Shown in pieces: positions 24,945 through 32,312 of a DNA stretch of 32,312 nucleotides. The position numbers and the translations under genes are program-made. This DNA is from Puerhibacterium puerhi. GTDB lineage: Bacteria; Actinomycetota; Actinomycetes; Actinomycetales; Cellulomonadaceae. Positions within the stretch are counted from its first letter, which is position 1. Each line of letters starts with the position of its first letter. The DNA is taken from positions 1 through 32,312 of the forward strand of contig NZ_WUWN01000033.1 in the NCBI RefSeq assembly GCF_009846865.1, read 5' to 3'. The notes beneath the pieces are model-generated. The model saw nothing but the letters and a program-made list of their open reading frames with translations. It had not been told where the DNA came from and ran no database searches.

Positions 24945-25000
24945 CGGCCGCCCCGCCCCGCCCCGCCGGCGTCCCACAACGCCGGGGGAGGCGGACGTCC

Positions 25001-25006
25001 TAGGCT
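25001..25006 (+). promoter_or_regulatory. Leaderless -10 box for S4 protein
   Basis: TAGGCT ends 7 bases before ATG 25014. The same hexamer precedes the M19 gene and the TPP riboswitch. Confidence 0.65.
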
Positions 25007-25013
25007 GGCGCGC

Positions 25014-25376
25014 ATGCGCGTGGACGTCTGGCTGTGGGCCGTGCGGCTGTTCAAGAGCCGCTCGGCCTCCGCGACGCTGCTGCGGGCCGGCCGCGTGCGG
25101 GTCAACGGCGTCGTCGCCAAGCCGTCCACCGCGGTGAAGGTCGGCGACCGCGTCACCTGGCGGGACACCCTGCGCGAGCGGGACGTCGAGGTGCGGGAGC
25201 TGCTGCCCAAGCGCGTCGCCGCGCCGCTGGCCGTCCAGGCCTACGCCGACCACAGCCCGCCGGTGCCGCCGCGCGAGGAGCGCCTGGCCGTCGGCATCCG
25301 CGACCGCGGCACCGGCCGGCCGACCAAGCGCGAGCGGCGCGAGATCGACAGGCTGCGCGGCCTGCGCCGCGACTGA
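25014..25376 (+). CDS. S4-domain RNA-binding protein (Hsp15-like)
   Basis: A 120-residue basic protein. Residues 1-60 are an S4 RNA-binding domain: MRVDVWLWAVRLFKSRSAS, LLRAGRVRVNGVVAKPSTAVKVGD. The C-terminal half is charged with a KRERREIDRLR helix. Its length and order match Hsp15 (HslR), which in E. coli binds stalled 50S subunits carrying peptidyl-tRNA; a ribosome-rescue role here is inferred. ATG 25014 is the first codon after a TAGGCT box with a 7-base spacer, fitting a leaderless mRNA. It is probably transcribed separately from the xylan-related operon upstream. Confidence 0.9.
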   Translation: MRVDVWLWAVRLFKSRSASATLLRAGRVRVNGVVAKPSTAVKVGDRVTWRDTLRERDVEVRELLPKRVAAPLAVQAYADHSPPVPPREERLAVGIRDRGTGRPTKRERREIDRLRGLRRD

Positions 25377-25386
25377 CCGGCGCGTC

Positions 25387-25392
25387 TAGGCT
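25387..25392 (+). promoter_or_regulatory. Leaderless -10 box for M19 dipeptidase
   Basis: TAGGCT ends 6 bases before ATG 25399 in the 22-base gap after the S4 gene, so the dipeptidase has its own promoter despite the short gap. Confidence 0.65.
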
Positions 25393-25398
25393 CGCGGC

Positions 25399-26634
25399 AT
25401 GACCGCCAGCCCCGAGCCGACCCCTGCCGCCGCCCCCACCACCACGCCCGCCGACGCCCGGGCCCGCGTCGCCGCCGTCCTCGCCCAGCACCCCGTGTGG
25501 GACGGGCACAACGACCTGCCGTGGGAGGCGCGCGACCTGGTCGCCTACGACTGGTCGGCGCTGGACGTCGCCGCCGGGACCGGCGGGCGCACGCAGACCG
25601 ACGTGCCGCGGCTGCGCGCCGGCGGGGTCGGGGCCCAGTTCTGGTCGGTGTACGTGCCGTCGAACCTCCCGGGCAGCAGCGCGGTCACCGCGACGCTCGA
25701 GCAGGTCGACGCGGTGCACCGGATGGTGGAGCGCTGGCCCGAGCACTTCCGGCTCGCGCTGACGACCGACGACGTCGAGGCCGCCTGGCGCGAGGGCCGG
25801 ATCGCGTCGCTGCTGGGCGCCGAGGGCGGCCAGTCGATCGACTCCTCGCTGGGCGCGCTGCGCACCCTGTACGCGCTGGGCGTGCGGTACATGACCCTCA
25901 CGCACAACCACAGCACCCCGTGGGCGGAGTCGGCCACGGACGCCCCCGCGCCGCACGGCGGCCTGTCGGCGTTCGGGCGCGAGGTGGTCCGCGAGATGAA
26001 CCGCCTGGGCATGCTCGTGGACCTGTCGCACGTGTCGGCCGGCACGATGCGCGCCGCGCTCGACGTCAGCGAGGCGCCGGTGATCTTCTCCCACAGCTCC
26101 GCGCGCGCCGTGTGCGACGTGCCGCGCAACGTGCCCGACGACGTGCTGGCGCGCCTGGCCGGCAACGGCGGCGTGTGCATGGTGACGTTCGTGCCGAGCT
26201 TCGTGACGCCCGCGATCGGCCGGTGGCGCGCGGAGGCCGGCGAGGCGGCGCGGGCGGCGGGGATCGCGCCCAACGACTACGCCGCGTTCGCCGCGTTCAG
26301 CGCGCAGCGGGCCACGGAGCACCCGGTGCCGCCGACGACGCTGGACGACGTCGTCGCGCACGTGGAGCACGTGCGCGACGTGGCGGGCGTCGACCACGTC
26401 GGCCTGGGCGGCGACTACGACGGCTCGTCCGGGTTCGCGCCCGGGCTCGAGGACGTCTCCGGCTACCCGAACCTGCTCGTCGCGCTCGCCGAGCGTGGCT
26501 GGTCGGACGCCGACCTCGGCAAGCTGACCAGCGGGAACGTGATGCGGGTGCTGCGCGACGCCGAGGCGGTGGCGCGGCGGCTGCAGGCCGAGCGCGCGCC
26601 GAGCGTCGCGCGGATCGCCGACCTCGACGGCTGA
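25399..26634 (+). CDS. M19 membrane dipeptidase-family zinc peptidase
   Basis: A 411-residue TIM-barrel metallopeptidase of the renal dipeptidase family, hydrolysing dipeptides, including some with a D-residue at the C-terminal side. Predicted metal ligands are all present: H37 and D39 (WDGHNDLPW), E142 (GAEGGQSID), H211 (LVDLSHVS), H232 (FSHSSARAV) and D339 (LGGDYDG). No signal peptide is visible, so it is probably cytoplasmic; its natural substrate is unknown. ATG 25399 lies 6 bases after TAGGCT. It converges on a small unknown gene with 14 bases between stops. Confidence 0.93.
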   Translation: MTASPEPTPAAAPTTTPADARARVAAVLAQHPVWDGHNDLPWEARDLVAYDWSALDVAAGTGGRTQTDVPRLRAGGVGAQFWSVYVPSNLPGSSAVTATLEQVDAVHRMVERWPEHFRLALTTDDVEAAWREGRIASLLGAEGGQSIDSSLGALRTLYALGVRYMTLTHNHSTPWAESATDAPAPHGGLSAFGREVVREMNRLGMLVDLSHVSAGTMRAALDVSEAPVIFSHSSARAVCDVPRNVPDDVLARLAGNGGVCMVTFVPSFVTPAIGRWRAEAGEAARAAGIAPNDYAAFAAFSAQRATEHPVPPTTLDDVVAHVEHVRDVAGVDHVGLGGDYDGSSGFAPGLEDVSGYPNLLVALAERGWSDADLGKLTSGNVMRVLRDAEAVARRLQAERAPSVARIADLDG

Positions 26635-26648
26635 CGGCGGCGGTCGGC

Positions 26649-26915
26649 TCAGACGCCGAGGCGGCGGCGCGTCCAGTCCATGCCGAGCGTCTGCAGCACG
26701 TCGGCCCGGTCGCGCCTGGCCGCCTCGGTGAACGCGCGCAGGGACACCACCGACGCGGTGAGCATCGTGGTCAGGACGGCGCGGGCGGTCTGCGTGTCGG
26801 CGGTCGCCTCGTCGAGCAGCTGCTGCACCACCTCGGACCGGATGCCCGGGCCCTCGGGGTCCGAGCACGCCGTCAGCAGCGCGATCGTCATCGACCCGGC
26901 GTCGACGTTGCTCAT
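26649..26915 (-). CDS. Small protein of unknown function
   Basis: An 88-residue soluble, largely helical protein. I do not recognise its family. It has an acidic N-terminal half, a Thr/Ala-rich middle and a basic C-terminus ending in TRRRLGV. GGAG about 13 bases before ATG 26915, within a G-rich stretch, supports the start. An upstream TAACAC (minus strand, near 26948-26953) could be a -10 box with a leader of about 30 bases. Codon use is typical of the window, supporting a real gene. Confidence 0.6.
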   Translation of the reverse strand: MSNVDAGSMTIALLTACSDPEGPGIRSEVVQQLLDEATADTQTARAVLTTMLTASVVSLRAFTEAARRDRADVLQTLGMDWTRRRLGV

Positions 26916-27004
26916 GGTGGCCCCCACTCCTTCGGTGGACCCAGTGTTATCGCAGGTGAGGGCCGTCCGCATGCCGGGCGGGGGTGAATCGTGGGCGAAA
27001 CTCG

Positions 27005-27580
27005 TCAGCCCGCGTCCTCGAGCGTGAGGCGGGGCTCGGTGCGCAGCGCCGGGCGGAACCCGGACTTGTCCGCGTAGAACGCCCTGATGGTGTCCATGTC
27101 GGCGCGGACGTCGCCCGTCAGGTCGATCGTCGGGCCGAGCCCGACCCTCATCGTCGTGCGGTCGACGTACCCGAGGGTGACCGGGAGCGCGGCCTCCCGG
27201 GCGATGCGGTAGAAGCCCGACCGCCAGCCCTGGCTCGACCCGCGGGTGCCCTCCGGGGTGACCACCAGGTGCACGACCTCACCCGAGCGGACCATCGCCA
27301 GGACGTCGTCGACCACGCCGGCCGGGTCGCGCCGGTCCACCGGGATGCCGCCGAGCCGGCGCATGAGGGGCCCGCGCCACCCCCGGAACAGCGTGTGCTT
27401 GCCGAGCCAGCGGATCTTCGCCCCGGCCGCGCCGGCGATGGCGAGCATGAACACGAAGTCCCAGTTGGACGTGTGCGGCGCGCCGACCAGCAGGCCGGAG
27501 CGGGCGGGGAACGGCTCGGTGCGCAGCTCCCACCGGCTCAGGCGCCAGTAGGCACGGGCGAGGGCGCGGCTGATCGGCAT
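27005..27580 (-). CDS. PlsC-like acyltransferase
   Basis: A 191-residue protein of the glycerolipid acyltransferase family. The catalytic HX4D motif is H36-D41 (APHTSNWDFV), and the phosphate-binding EGTRG motif starts at E110 (VVTPEGTRGSSQGW), with GGIPVDRRD between. It is short, like the YihG/YkoS-type small members; an acyl transfer from acyl-CoA to a lysolipid is likely, but the acceptor is unknown. ATG 27580 is chosen because TACCGT lies 6 bases upstream (leaderless); longer versions would add unrelated sequence overlapping the neighbouring GNAT gene. The GNAT gene is upstream on the same strand, 77 bases away. Confidence 0.88.
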   Translation of the reverse strand: MPISRALARAYWRLSRWELRTEPFPARSGLLVGAPHTSNWDFVFMLAIAGAAGAKIRWLGKHTLFRGWRGPLMRRLGGIPVDRRDPAGVVDDVLAMVRSGEVVHLVVTPEGTRGSSQGWRSGFYRIAREAALPVTLGYVDRTTMRVGLGPTIDLTGDVRADMDTIRAFYADKSGFRPALRTEPRLTLEDAG

Positions 27581-27586
27581 GCGGCG

Positions 27587-27592
27587 ACGGTA
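27587..27592 (-). promoter_or_regulatory. Leaderless -10 box for acyltransferase
   Basis: TACCGT (minus strand) ends 6 bases before ATG 27580. Confidence 0.6.
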
Positions 27593-27657
27593 GCGGGGCC
27601 GCGCCGAGCTCGCGCCGCCGGCCCGCCGACGGCGGTGACGCTCGCGCGCCGTCGGCC

Positions 27658-28197
27658 TCAGTCGTGCAGGATCCGCTGGAACAGCACGTGGTCCTGCCAG
27701 CGCCCGGCGATCTTGAGGTACTTCGGCGCCGTGCCGATGCGCTCGAACCCGGTGCGCGCCAGCACCGTCTGCGACGCGACGTTGTGGACGAGCGTGGCCG
27801 CCTGCAGCCGGTGCAGCCGCAGCGTGTCGCGGCAGTGGGCCGCGGCGGCCTCGACCGCGGCGGTCATCAGCCCGCGCCCGGTCATCGCGGCGTCGACCCA
27901 GTAGCCCAGGTGCGCGCTGCGGAACGCCCCCCGCACGACGTCGTCGACGTTGAGCCGCCCCACGACGCGCTCGCCCTGCACCAGCACCAGCGGCACGGCG
28001 CGGCCGGCGACATGGCCGGCCAGCGCGCCGGCGACCTGCTCCTCGTGCCAGTCCGCCGTCCAGAACACCTCGGTGCGCTCCGGCTCCCACGGCGCCAGGT
28101 GCTCGCGGTTGCGCCGGTACGCAGCGAGCAGCCGCTCGCCGTCGCCGGGCTGGAGCAGGCGCAGGACGACGTCGTCGGACAGCGGGACCGGGTGCAC
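27658..28197 (-). CDS. GNAT-family acetyltransferase (RimJ/RimL type)
   Basis: A 179-residue N-acetyltransferase. It begins with LSDDVVLRLLQPGDGERLLAAY and has the acetyl-CoA region HLGYWVDAAMTGRGLMTAAVEA, followed by RLHRLQAATLVHNVASQTVLARTGFERIG, the RimJ/RimL C-terminal pattern. Such enzymes acetylate ribosomal protein N-termini or other amines; the substrate here is unknown. GTG 28197 is favoured because TACGCT lies 7 bases before it. Confidence 0.9.
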   Translation of the reverse strand: MHPVPLSDDVVLRLLQPGDGERLLAAYRRNREHLAPWEPERTEVFWTADWHEEQVAGALAGHVAGRAVPLVLVQGERVVGRLNVDDVVRGAFRSAHLGYWVDAAMTGRGLMTAAVEAAAAHCRDTLRLHRLQAATLVHNVASQTVLARTGFERIGTAPKYLKIAGRWQDHVLFQRILHD

Positions 28198-28204
28198 GCC
28201 GCAC

Positions 28205-28210
28205 AGCGTA
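28205..28210 (-). promoter_or_regulatory. Leaderless -10 box for RimJ/L-type GNAT
   Basis: TACGCT (minus strand) ends 7 bases before GTG 28197 and decides between several possible GTG starts. Confidence 0.6.
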
Positions 28211-28276
28211 CGGCCGGGACGCCGCACGAGACCCCCCTGCCGCCCGTGCGGCGCCCCGGCATCCTGGCGGGCGGCG

Positions 28277-29125
28277 TCAGCCGATGATGCCCAGCGTGCC
28301 TGCCGCCCGGAACGCCAGGACGAATCCGATGATGCCGAGGATCCAGCCGGTCGTCTCCTCACCGTTCTTCGCGAACCACGCGTCGATGCGCCGCAGCAGC
28401 GGGTCGACGAGGCGCGAGGCGAACAGGCGCCCGACCGTCAGCAGCAGGGCCGGCAGCACCATGACCAGGCAGTACGCGGCGAGGATGGCGACGTTCGTGC
28501 CGGTCGGCAGTCCCGACGCGGACAGGATCCCGATGGCGCCCAGGTAGGGCACCATCGTGGCGACCTCGACGACGCCGGCGCCGAGCGCCAGGCCCACGAG
28601 CGGCAGCGCCGACGGGCGCGCGCGCACCAGCACGGGGCGCGTCCCGGCGTCGGCCCCCGCGCTCGCCCCGGGCGCGACCCCCGCACCTCCGGCGTCGAGC
28701 CCCAGCGCCCGCTCGCGCCACCGCTGCAGCCGTCCGGGCTTCGGCGTGAGGCCCGCGGCCTCCTGCTCGGCCCGGCGCCGCGCGGCGCGCTTGCCGTCGA
28801 ACCGGAAGCTGAGCGCGAAGAGCGCGACGCCGACCACGAGCTGCACCCAGGTGAACCCTCGGGTGTCGAAGAGGCCCTGGTACCGCTCGAGCAGCGCACC
28901 CGCGCCGAGCAGCACGGCGACGCCGACGCCCAGGTAGAACACGGCGATCGTGGCGAGGTAGGCGAGGATGCGGGCCGCACGGGGCCGGCCGGGCGCCAGG
29001 AGGAACCACACGGGGACCGCGAGGGTGCCGAAGCTCGTGGAGTCCAGGAGGGCCAGCACCACGAGCGTCCCGGCCATCGCCGCGAGGCCCGCGCCTGCGG
29101 GGATGTCCAGCGAGAGGATGTCCAT
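28277..29125 (-). CDS. GAP/Sap-family membrane protein
   Basis: A 282-residue protein with about six membrane helices and a charged cytoplasmic loop in the middle (about 108-170, Arg/Ala/Gly-rich). The pattern LVVLALLDSTSFGTLAVPVWFLL near the N-terminus and the VEVATMVPYLGAIGIL half-repeat match the GAP (peptidoglycolipid addressing, 'Sap') family of LysE-like proteins. In mycobacteria a member is needed for export of surface lipids; the role in this organism is unknown. ATG 29125 follows CAGGCT by 7 bases. It is divergent from the histidine kinase by 128 bases, so a functional link is possible but untested. Confidence 0.85.
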   Translation of the reverse strand: MDILSLDIPAGAGLAAMAGTLVVLALLDSTSFGTLAVPVWFLLAPGRPRAARILAYLATIAVFYLGVGVAVLLGAGALLERYQGLFDTRGFTWVQLVVGVALFALSFRFDGKRAARRRAEQEAAGLTPKPGRLQRWRERALGLDAGGAGVAPGASAGADAGTRPVLVRARPSALPLVGLALGAGVVEVATMVPYLGAIGILSASGLPTGTNVAILAAYCLVMVLPALLLTVGRLFASRLVDPLLRRIDAWFAKNGEETTGWILGIIGFVLAFRAAGTLGIIG

Positions 29126-29132
29126 GCCCGCG

Positions 29133-29138
29133 AGCCTG
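29133..29138 (-). promoter_or_regulatory. Leaderless -10-like box for GAP protein
   Basis: CAGGCT (minus strand) ends 7 bases before ATG 29125. Confidence 0.5.
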
Positions 29139-29253
29139 CCCGGCGCGGACCGCCCCGCGCGTCGGCCGGAGGATCGATCCTCGCCGCGGCCGCGGCGGCG
29201 GCGTACACCTTTCGTCGGATCCGGCCGCGCCGCGGACGTGCTGGGATGGGCCT

Positions 29254-30762
29254 GTGAGCAGCGGCAGCAGGTGGTGGCGGGGGCTGGCGGGCGAGGTGGC
29301 CCGCGCCGTCGTCGCGCCCTCGGGGGAGGACCGCCGCGGCCTGGTCGTCGACGCGGTCAGCACGCTCGCGATCGGCGCGCTGACGCTCGCCGTCGGGCTC
29401 GGGGGCATCTACGAGGACGCCCCGGTGGTGCCCGGCTGGTGGCACCTGGTGCTCCTGGCGCTCGGCTGCCTGCTGCTGCTCGCCAAGCGCGCCCACCCGG
29501 TCCGGGCGCTGCTCGGCGGGGCGGCGCTGGTGGCCGTCGACCTGTGGTGGGGCGGGAGCCTGGCGCTGCTGATGGTGCTGTGGGACCTGCTGTACGCGGC
29601 GGCCCTGTGGATGACGCCACGGGCGCGCCGCTGGCTGTGGATCGCCACCTCGACCGTCGCCGGCGGCGCGGCGGTGGCCGGCGCCGTCGCCGCCGGCGAC
29701 CTGCGCGTGGTCGTGTCGCTGGGGCTGACGATGGCGGCGGTGCTGCTCATGCCGCTGTGGTGGGCCACCACGGTGCGCCAGAAGTCCGAGCTGGCAGCGC
29801 TCGAGCGCCAGCGGGCCGACCTCGCCGAGCGGCAGGCGGCCCTGGAGCGCGAGCGCGCCGCGGACCTCGAGCGCATCGGCGAGCTCGACCGGCACGAGGC
29901 GGTGCGCGCGGAGCGGGCAGCCATGGCGCGAGACCTGCACGACGCCGTCGCCTCCCACCTGTCCGCCATCGCCATCCACTCCGGGGCGGCGCTCGCGGGT
30001 CCGGCCGACCCCGGCCGGGACCGGACCGCCCTGGAGCAGGTGCGTGCCAGCGCGGTGGCGTCCCTGGAGGAGATGCGCGCGATGATCCTGCTGCTGCGCT
30101 CGGACGTGCGGCGCGCGTCGGAGGTGGCCGCGCCCGCGCGGCTGACGACGCCCGCCGCCGTCGGTGCGCTGCTGGACCGCGCGCGGCAGGCCGGCTCGCG
30201 CGTGGAGCTCGACGACGCCGGCGGCGTGCTCGGCTGCCCGGTGCCGGCGGTGGTCGACCAGGCGCTGCACCGCATCGTGCAGGAGGCGCTCACCAACGTC
30301 GTCAAGCACGCGCCGGGCAGCGCCGTCGTCGTCCGGGTGCGGCACGTGGCCGGCGCGCACGGCGAGCGGGTGGAGCTGGTGGTCGCCGACGACGGCGGCG
30401 CGTCCGGCGAGGGCGCGGACCGCGGGCGCGCGTCCGGCGCGGGCGCACCCGGCGGGGCGCGCCTCGCGCCCGGACGGGACCACGCCGCGCTGAGCGGCGG
30501 CACCGGCCTGCTCACGATGCGCGAGCGTGCCGAGGGGCTCGGCGGCACGTTCGCCGCGGGCCCGACGCCGTCCGGCGGCTGGGAGGTGCGCACGGCGATC
30601 CCGCTCGCTGGTGCGCAGGCCGATGGCGCCGAGGAGGGTGCGGACGGCGCTGAGGCCGGTCCGGGCGCGGCTCCACCGGCCGGGACGAGGGCCGGGACGA
30701 GCACAGGGACGAGGGCTGGCACGAGGACTGGGACGAGGACTGGGACGAGGAGCGAGGCATGA
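29254..30762 (+). CDS. Two-component sensor histidine kinase (NarL/DesK type)
   Basis: A 502-residue membrane sensor. Helices between about 33 and 170 form the membrane part, followed by a coiled coil (178-222), the HisKA_3 dimerisation helix with phospho-acceptor H229 (AMARDLHDAVASHL), and a HATPase domain with N348 (QEALTNVVKHAPG) and a late G-box GGTGLLTMRERAEGLGG. An Ala/Gly-rich insert of about 30 residues separates DDGG from that G-box. There is no large extracellular domain, so it may sense the membrane itself. The last 28 residues are a T-G-T-R-like repeat. GTG 29254 lies 6 bases after TGGGAT. The stop overlaps the regulator start (ATGA), so the pair is co-translated. Confidence 0.93.
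   Translation: MSSGSRWWRGLAGEVARAVVAPSGEDRRGLVVDAVSTLAIGALTLAVGLGGIYEDAPVVPGWWHLVLLALGCLLLLAKRAHPVRALLGGAALVAVDLWWGGSLALLMVLWDLLYAAALWMTPRARRWLWIATSTVAGGAAVAGAVAAGDLRVVVSLGLTMAAVLLMPLWWATTVRQKSELAALERQRADLAERQAALERERAADLERIGELDRHEAVRAERAAMARDLHDAVASHLSAIAIHSGAALAGPADPGRDRTALEQVRASAVASLEEMRAMILLLRSDVRRASEVAAPARLTTPAAVGALLDRARQAGSRVELDDAGGVLGCPVPAVVDQALHRIVQEALTNVVKHAPGSAVVVRVRHVAGAHGERVELVVADDGGASGEGADRGRASGAGAPGGARLAPGRDHAALSGGTGLLTMRERAEGLGGTFAAGPTPSGGWEVRTAIPLAGAQADGAEEGADGAEAGPGAAPPAGTRAGTSTGTRAGTRTGTRTGTRSEA
30679..30750 (+). repeat. 12-bp tandem repeat at 3' end of histidine kinase gene
   Basis: Six 12-base units of the form ACTGGGACGAGG encode (A/T)-G-T-R tetrapeptides (one reads A-G-T-S) just before the C-terminal SEA. 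The last two units are identical. The repeat lies immediately upstream of the response-regulator start and its GAGGAGCGAGG ribosome-binding region. Confidence 0.9.
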
Positions 30763-31457
30763 CCGTGCGGGTGCTGCTGGCCGACGACCACGCCGCGATC
30801 CGCGCGGGCATGCGGATGCTGCTGGAGGCGGCCGGCGACGTCGTCGTCGTGGGGGAGGCCGCCGACGGCGCCGCGGCGGTCACGAACGCGCGGGCGCTGC
30901 GCCCCGACGTCGTGCTCATGGACGTGCGCATGCCGGGCACGGACGGCATCGCGGCGACGCGGGCCGTCGTCGACGAGGGGCTGGCGGAGGTGCTCGTGCT
31001 GACCACGTTCGACCTCGACGAGTACGTGGACGAGGCGCTGCGCGCCGGGGCTGCCGGGTTCCTGCTCAAGTCCGCCGAGCCGGCAGCGCTGGTGGACGCC
31101 GTGCGGCGGGTCGCCGCCGGCGACGGCGTGCTGGCGCCCGAGGTCACCCGGCGGCTGCTGCGGCAGCTCGCCGGGCTGCCCGCGGGCGGTGGGGCGGCCG
31201 GTGCCGCCGGGCCCGCTGCCGGCCCGGTGGGCGAGCCGGCGCCGGCCGACGGCGACCCCCGCGTCGCGGCGCTCACGCCGCGCGAGCGCGACGTGCTGGT
31301 GGCGCTCGGCAGGGGCCTGGCCAACGCCGAGATCGCTGCCACGCTGGTGATCACCGAGGCCACCACGAAGACGCACGTCTCGCGGGTGCTGACCAAGCTC
31401 GGGGTGAGCTCGCGGCTGCAGGCGGCGATCGTGGCGCGAGAGGTGGGGCTGGTCTGA
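30759..31457 (+). CDS. LuxR/NarL-family response regulator
   Basis: A 232-residue DNA-binding regulator. The receiver domain has D9-D10 and phospho-acceptor D55 ([10 protein letters not shown]), a conserved Thr (VLVLTTF) and Lys (FLLKSAEP). After an Ala/Gly linker, the LuxR helix-turn-helix is [20 protein letters not shown] to [19 protein letters not shown]. It is phosphorylated by the kinase encoded just upstream; targets are unknown. ATG 30759 overlaps the kinase stop by 4 bases (ATGA), with GAGG upstream inside the kinase repeat region. Confidence 0.95.
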   Translation: MTVRVLLADDHAAIRAGMRMLLEAAGDVVVVGEAADGAAAVTNARALRPDVVLMDVRMPGTDGIAATRAVVDEGLAEVLVLTTFDLDEYVDEALRAGAAGFLLKSAEPAALVDAVRRVAAGDGVLAPEVTRRLLRQLAGLPAGGGAAGAAGPAAGPVGEPAPADGDPRVAALTPRERDVLVALGRGLANAEIAATLVITEATTKTHVSRVLTKLGVSSRLQAAIVAREVGLV

Positions 31458-31511
31458 CGGCTGGCGACGGCACGCACCCGGCGCGGTCGCGCGAGCGGTG
31501 CGGGCCCGTGC

Positions 31512-31517
31512 CACCGT
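31512..31517 (+). promoter_or_regulatory. Leaderless -10-like box
   Basis: CACCGT ends 6 bases before ATG 31524; the first base departs from the TANNNT consensus. Confidence 0.4.
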
Positions 31518-31523
31518 GGCGCC

Positions 31524-32258
31524 ATGCCGTCGTCGACCACCCTGACCCGGCCCGTCGAGGTCGTCGCCCGACCCGTCGGCGCGGCGTTCGCCGTCGTCTT
31601 CGGAGCCCTGGCGCGCGTGCTGCGCGCCCGGCCGATCCACCCGCGCGGCGTGCTGCTCGACGCGGCGCTCGTCGTCGCCGAGGACGAGGCCGGCGCCGAG
31701 GTGCTGCCGCAGGGCCGCACCGACGCCCTCGCGCGGCTGTCGCTCGGGGCAGGCCTGCCGCGCGGCTGGCCCGACGTCGTCGGGCTCGCGGTGCGCTGGC
31801 ACGCCGACGGCGAGCCGCAGGACCTGCTGTTCTCCTCGAGCCGGCCGGGGCGGCTGCTGCGGTTCACCCCGCTGCCGCGCCGGCGGCTCGGCGGATGGTT
31901 CGGAACGCTGATGCCGCTGCGCACGGCGTCGGGCCCGGTGCTGCTCGCGCTGCGGCCGGACGCCGCGGCGACCCGCGCCACCGGCACGCTGACCTACGAG
32001 CTGCTGCAGGCGACTCCGGCCGGGCCGTGGCAGCGGTTCGGCGCCCTCGAGCTGCGCGGCCCGCTGCTGCCGGGGCGCGCGGCGCCGGCGCGCGACGGCG
32101 AGGACCCGCAGGTGCGGTTCGACCCCACGCTCAACGCCCCGCGGGGCCTGGGGACGTACCGGTGGGAGGACCTGCTGCGGTCGCAGTCGTACGCCGCGGC
32201 CCGGCGCGGCTCCGGCTCCCCGACGCCGGCCCGCGGCCCACGCAGCGGCCCGGCCTGA
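31524..32258 (+). CDS. Conserved actinobacterial protein, possibly catalase-like superfamily
   Basis: A 244-residue soluble protein. The pattern RPIHPRGVLLDAAL, then ARLSLGAGLPRGWPDVVGLAVRW, DLLFSSS, and VRFDPTLNAPRGLGTYRWEDLLR resembles an actinobacterial family sometimes labelled 'phosphodiesterase' or catalase-like. The beginning recalls the beta-barrel part of catalases, but the protein is half their length and I do not see a clear catalytic His/Asn pair or haem Tyr. Neither activity should be assumed. It follows the response regulator by 66 bases but probably has its own promoter. Only G/C-rich sequence and a TAGGGA hexamer (32300-32305) lie between it and the right edge. Confidence 0.6.
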   Translation: MPSSTTLTRPVEVVARPVGAAFAVVFGALARVLRARPIHPRGVLLDAALVVAEDEAGAEVLPQGRTDALARLSLGAGLPRGWPDVVGLAVRWHADGEPQDLLFSSSRPGRLLRFTPLPRRRLGGWFGTLMPLRTASGPVLLALRPDAAATRATGTLTYELLQATPAGPWQRFGALELRGPLLPGRAAPARDGEDPQVRFDPTLNAPRGLGTYRWEDLLRSQSYAAARRGSGSPTPARGPRSGPA

Positions 32259-32312
32259 CCCTCGCCGTCCCGCCCCGCCCCGCCCCAGCCGGCCGACGGC
32301 TAGGGAAGTGGG

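Overview
The window is very GC-rich (third positions are almost always G or C), about 90% coding, with short intergenic gaps, frequent 1-4 base stop/start overlaps and several GTG starts. Together with the gene families present (a peptidoglycolipid-addressing 'GAP' protein, a NarL-type two-component pair, a DHFR-like reductase, and a sugar ABC importer with no ATPase of its own), this points to an Actinomycetota chromosome. A carbohydrate-degrading member of the Micrococcales, near Cellulomonas, Cellulosimicrobium or Isoptericola, is most likely. That placement is inferred from gene content, not from a marker gene. No phage, transposase, CRISPR or RNA-gene signature was seen apart from one riboswitch.

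Layout. 1-600 (-): a hemerythrin-like HHE protein running off the left edge. 721-4962 (+): a thiamine uptake operon, promoter - TPP riboswitch - thiB - thiP - thiQ. 5030-7202 (-): a PrsW-type intramembrane protease and an aldo/keto reductase. 7379-9525 (+): a DHFR/RibD-like reductase and an HtrA-like trypsin/PDZ protease. 9608-11323 (-): glucose-6-phosphate isomerase. 11475-13749 (+): an M81 peptidase overlapping cutC. 13827-14984 (-): a GNAT protein. 15070-16263 (+): an APH-like phosphotransferase.

16280-24944 is the main metabolic locus: a LacI-family repressor (-) divergent from a lipoprotein sugar-binding protein, two permeases, a GH3 glycosidase and a GH43 xylosidase/arabinosidase-type enzyme (+). 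Order and content resemble the bxlR-bxlEFG-bxlA xylobiose systems of Streptomyces. Both glycosidases lack signal peptides, so intact xylo-oligosaccharides are probably imported and cut in the cytoplasm. The ATPase must be supplied from elsewhere, as the shared MsiK does in Streptomyces. A LacI-type operator overlaps the -35 box of the transporter promoter.

25014-32258: an S4 RNA-binding protein, an M19 dipeptidase, a small unknown protein, an acyltransferase, a RimJ/RimL-type GNAT, a GAP-family membrane protein, a histidine kinase/response regulator pair, and a protein resembling a catalase-like family of unknown role.

The most notable non-gene signals are: (i) at least a dozen genes with a TANNNT-like -10 box exactly 6-7 bases before the start codon, indicating leaderless mRNAs; (ii) a repeat at the cutC/GNAT junction that supplies the stop codons of both converging genes; (iii) a 42-base palindromic in-frame insert in thiQ; (iv) 12-base tandem repeats coding four-residue periods at the ends of two proteins; (v) an SD-sequestering hairpin downstream of the TPP aptamer. 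I did not find a convincing new multi-gene system.
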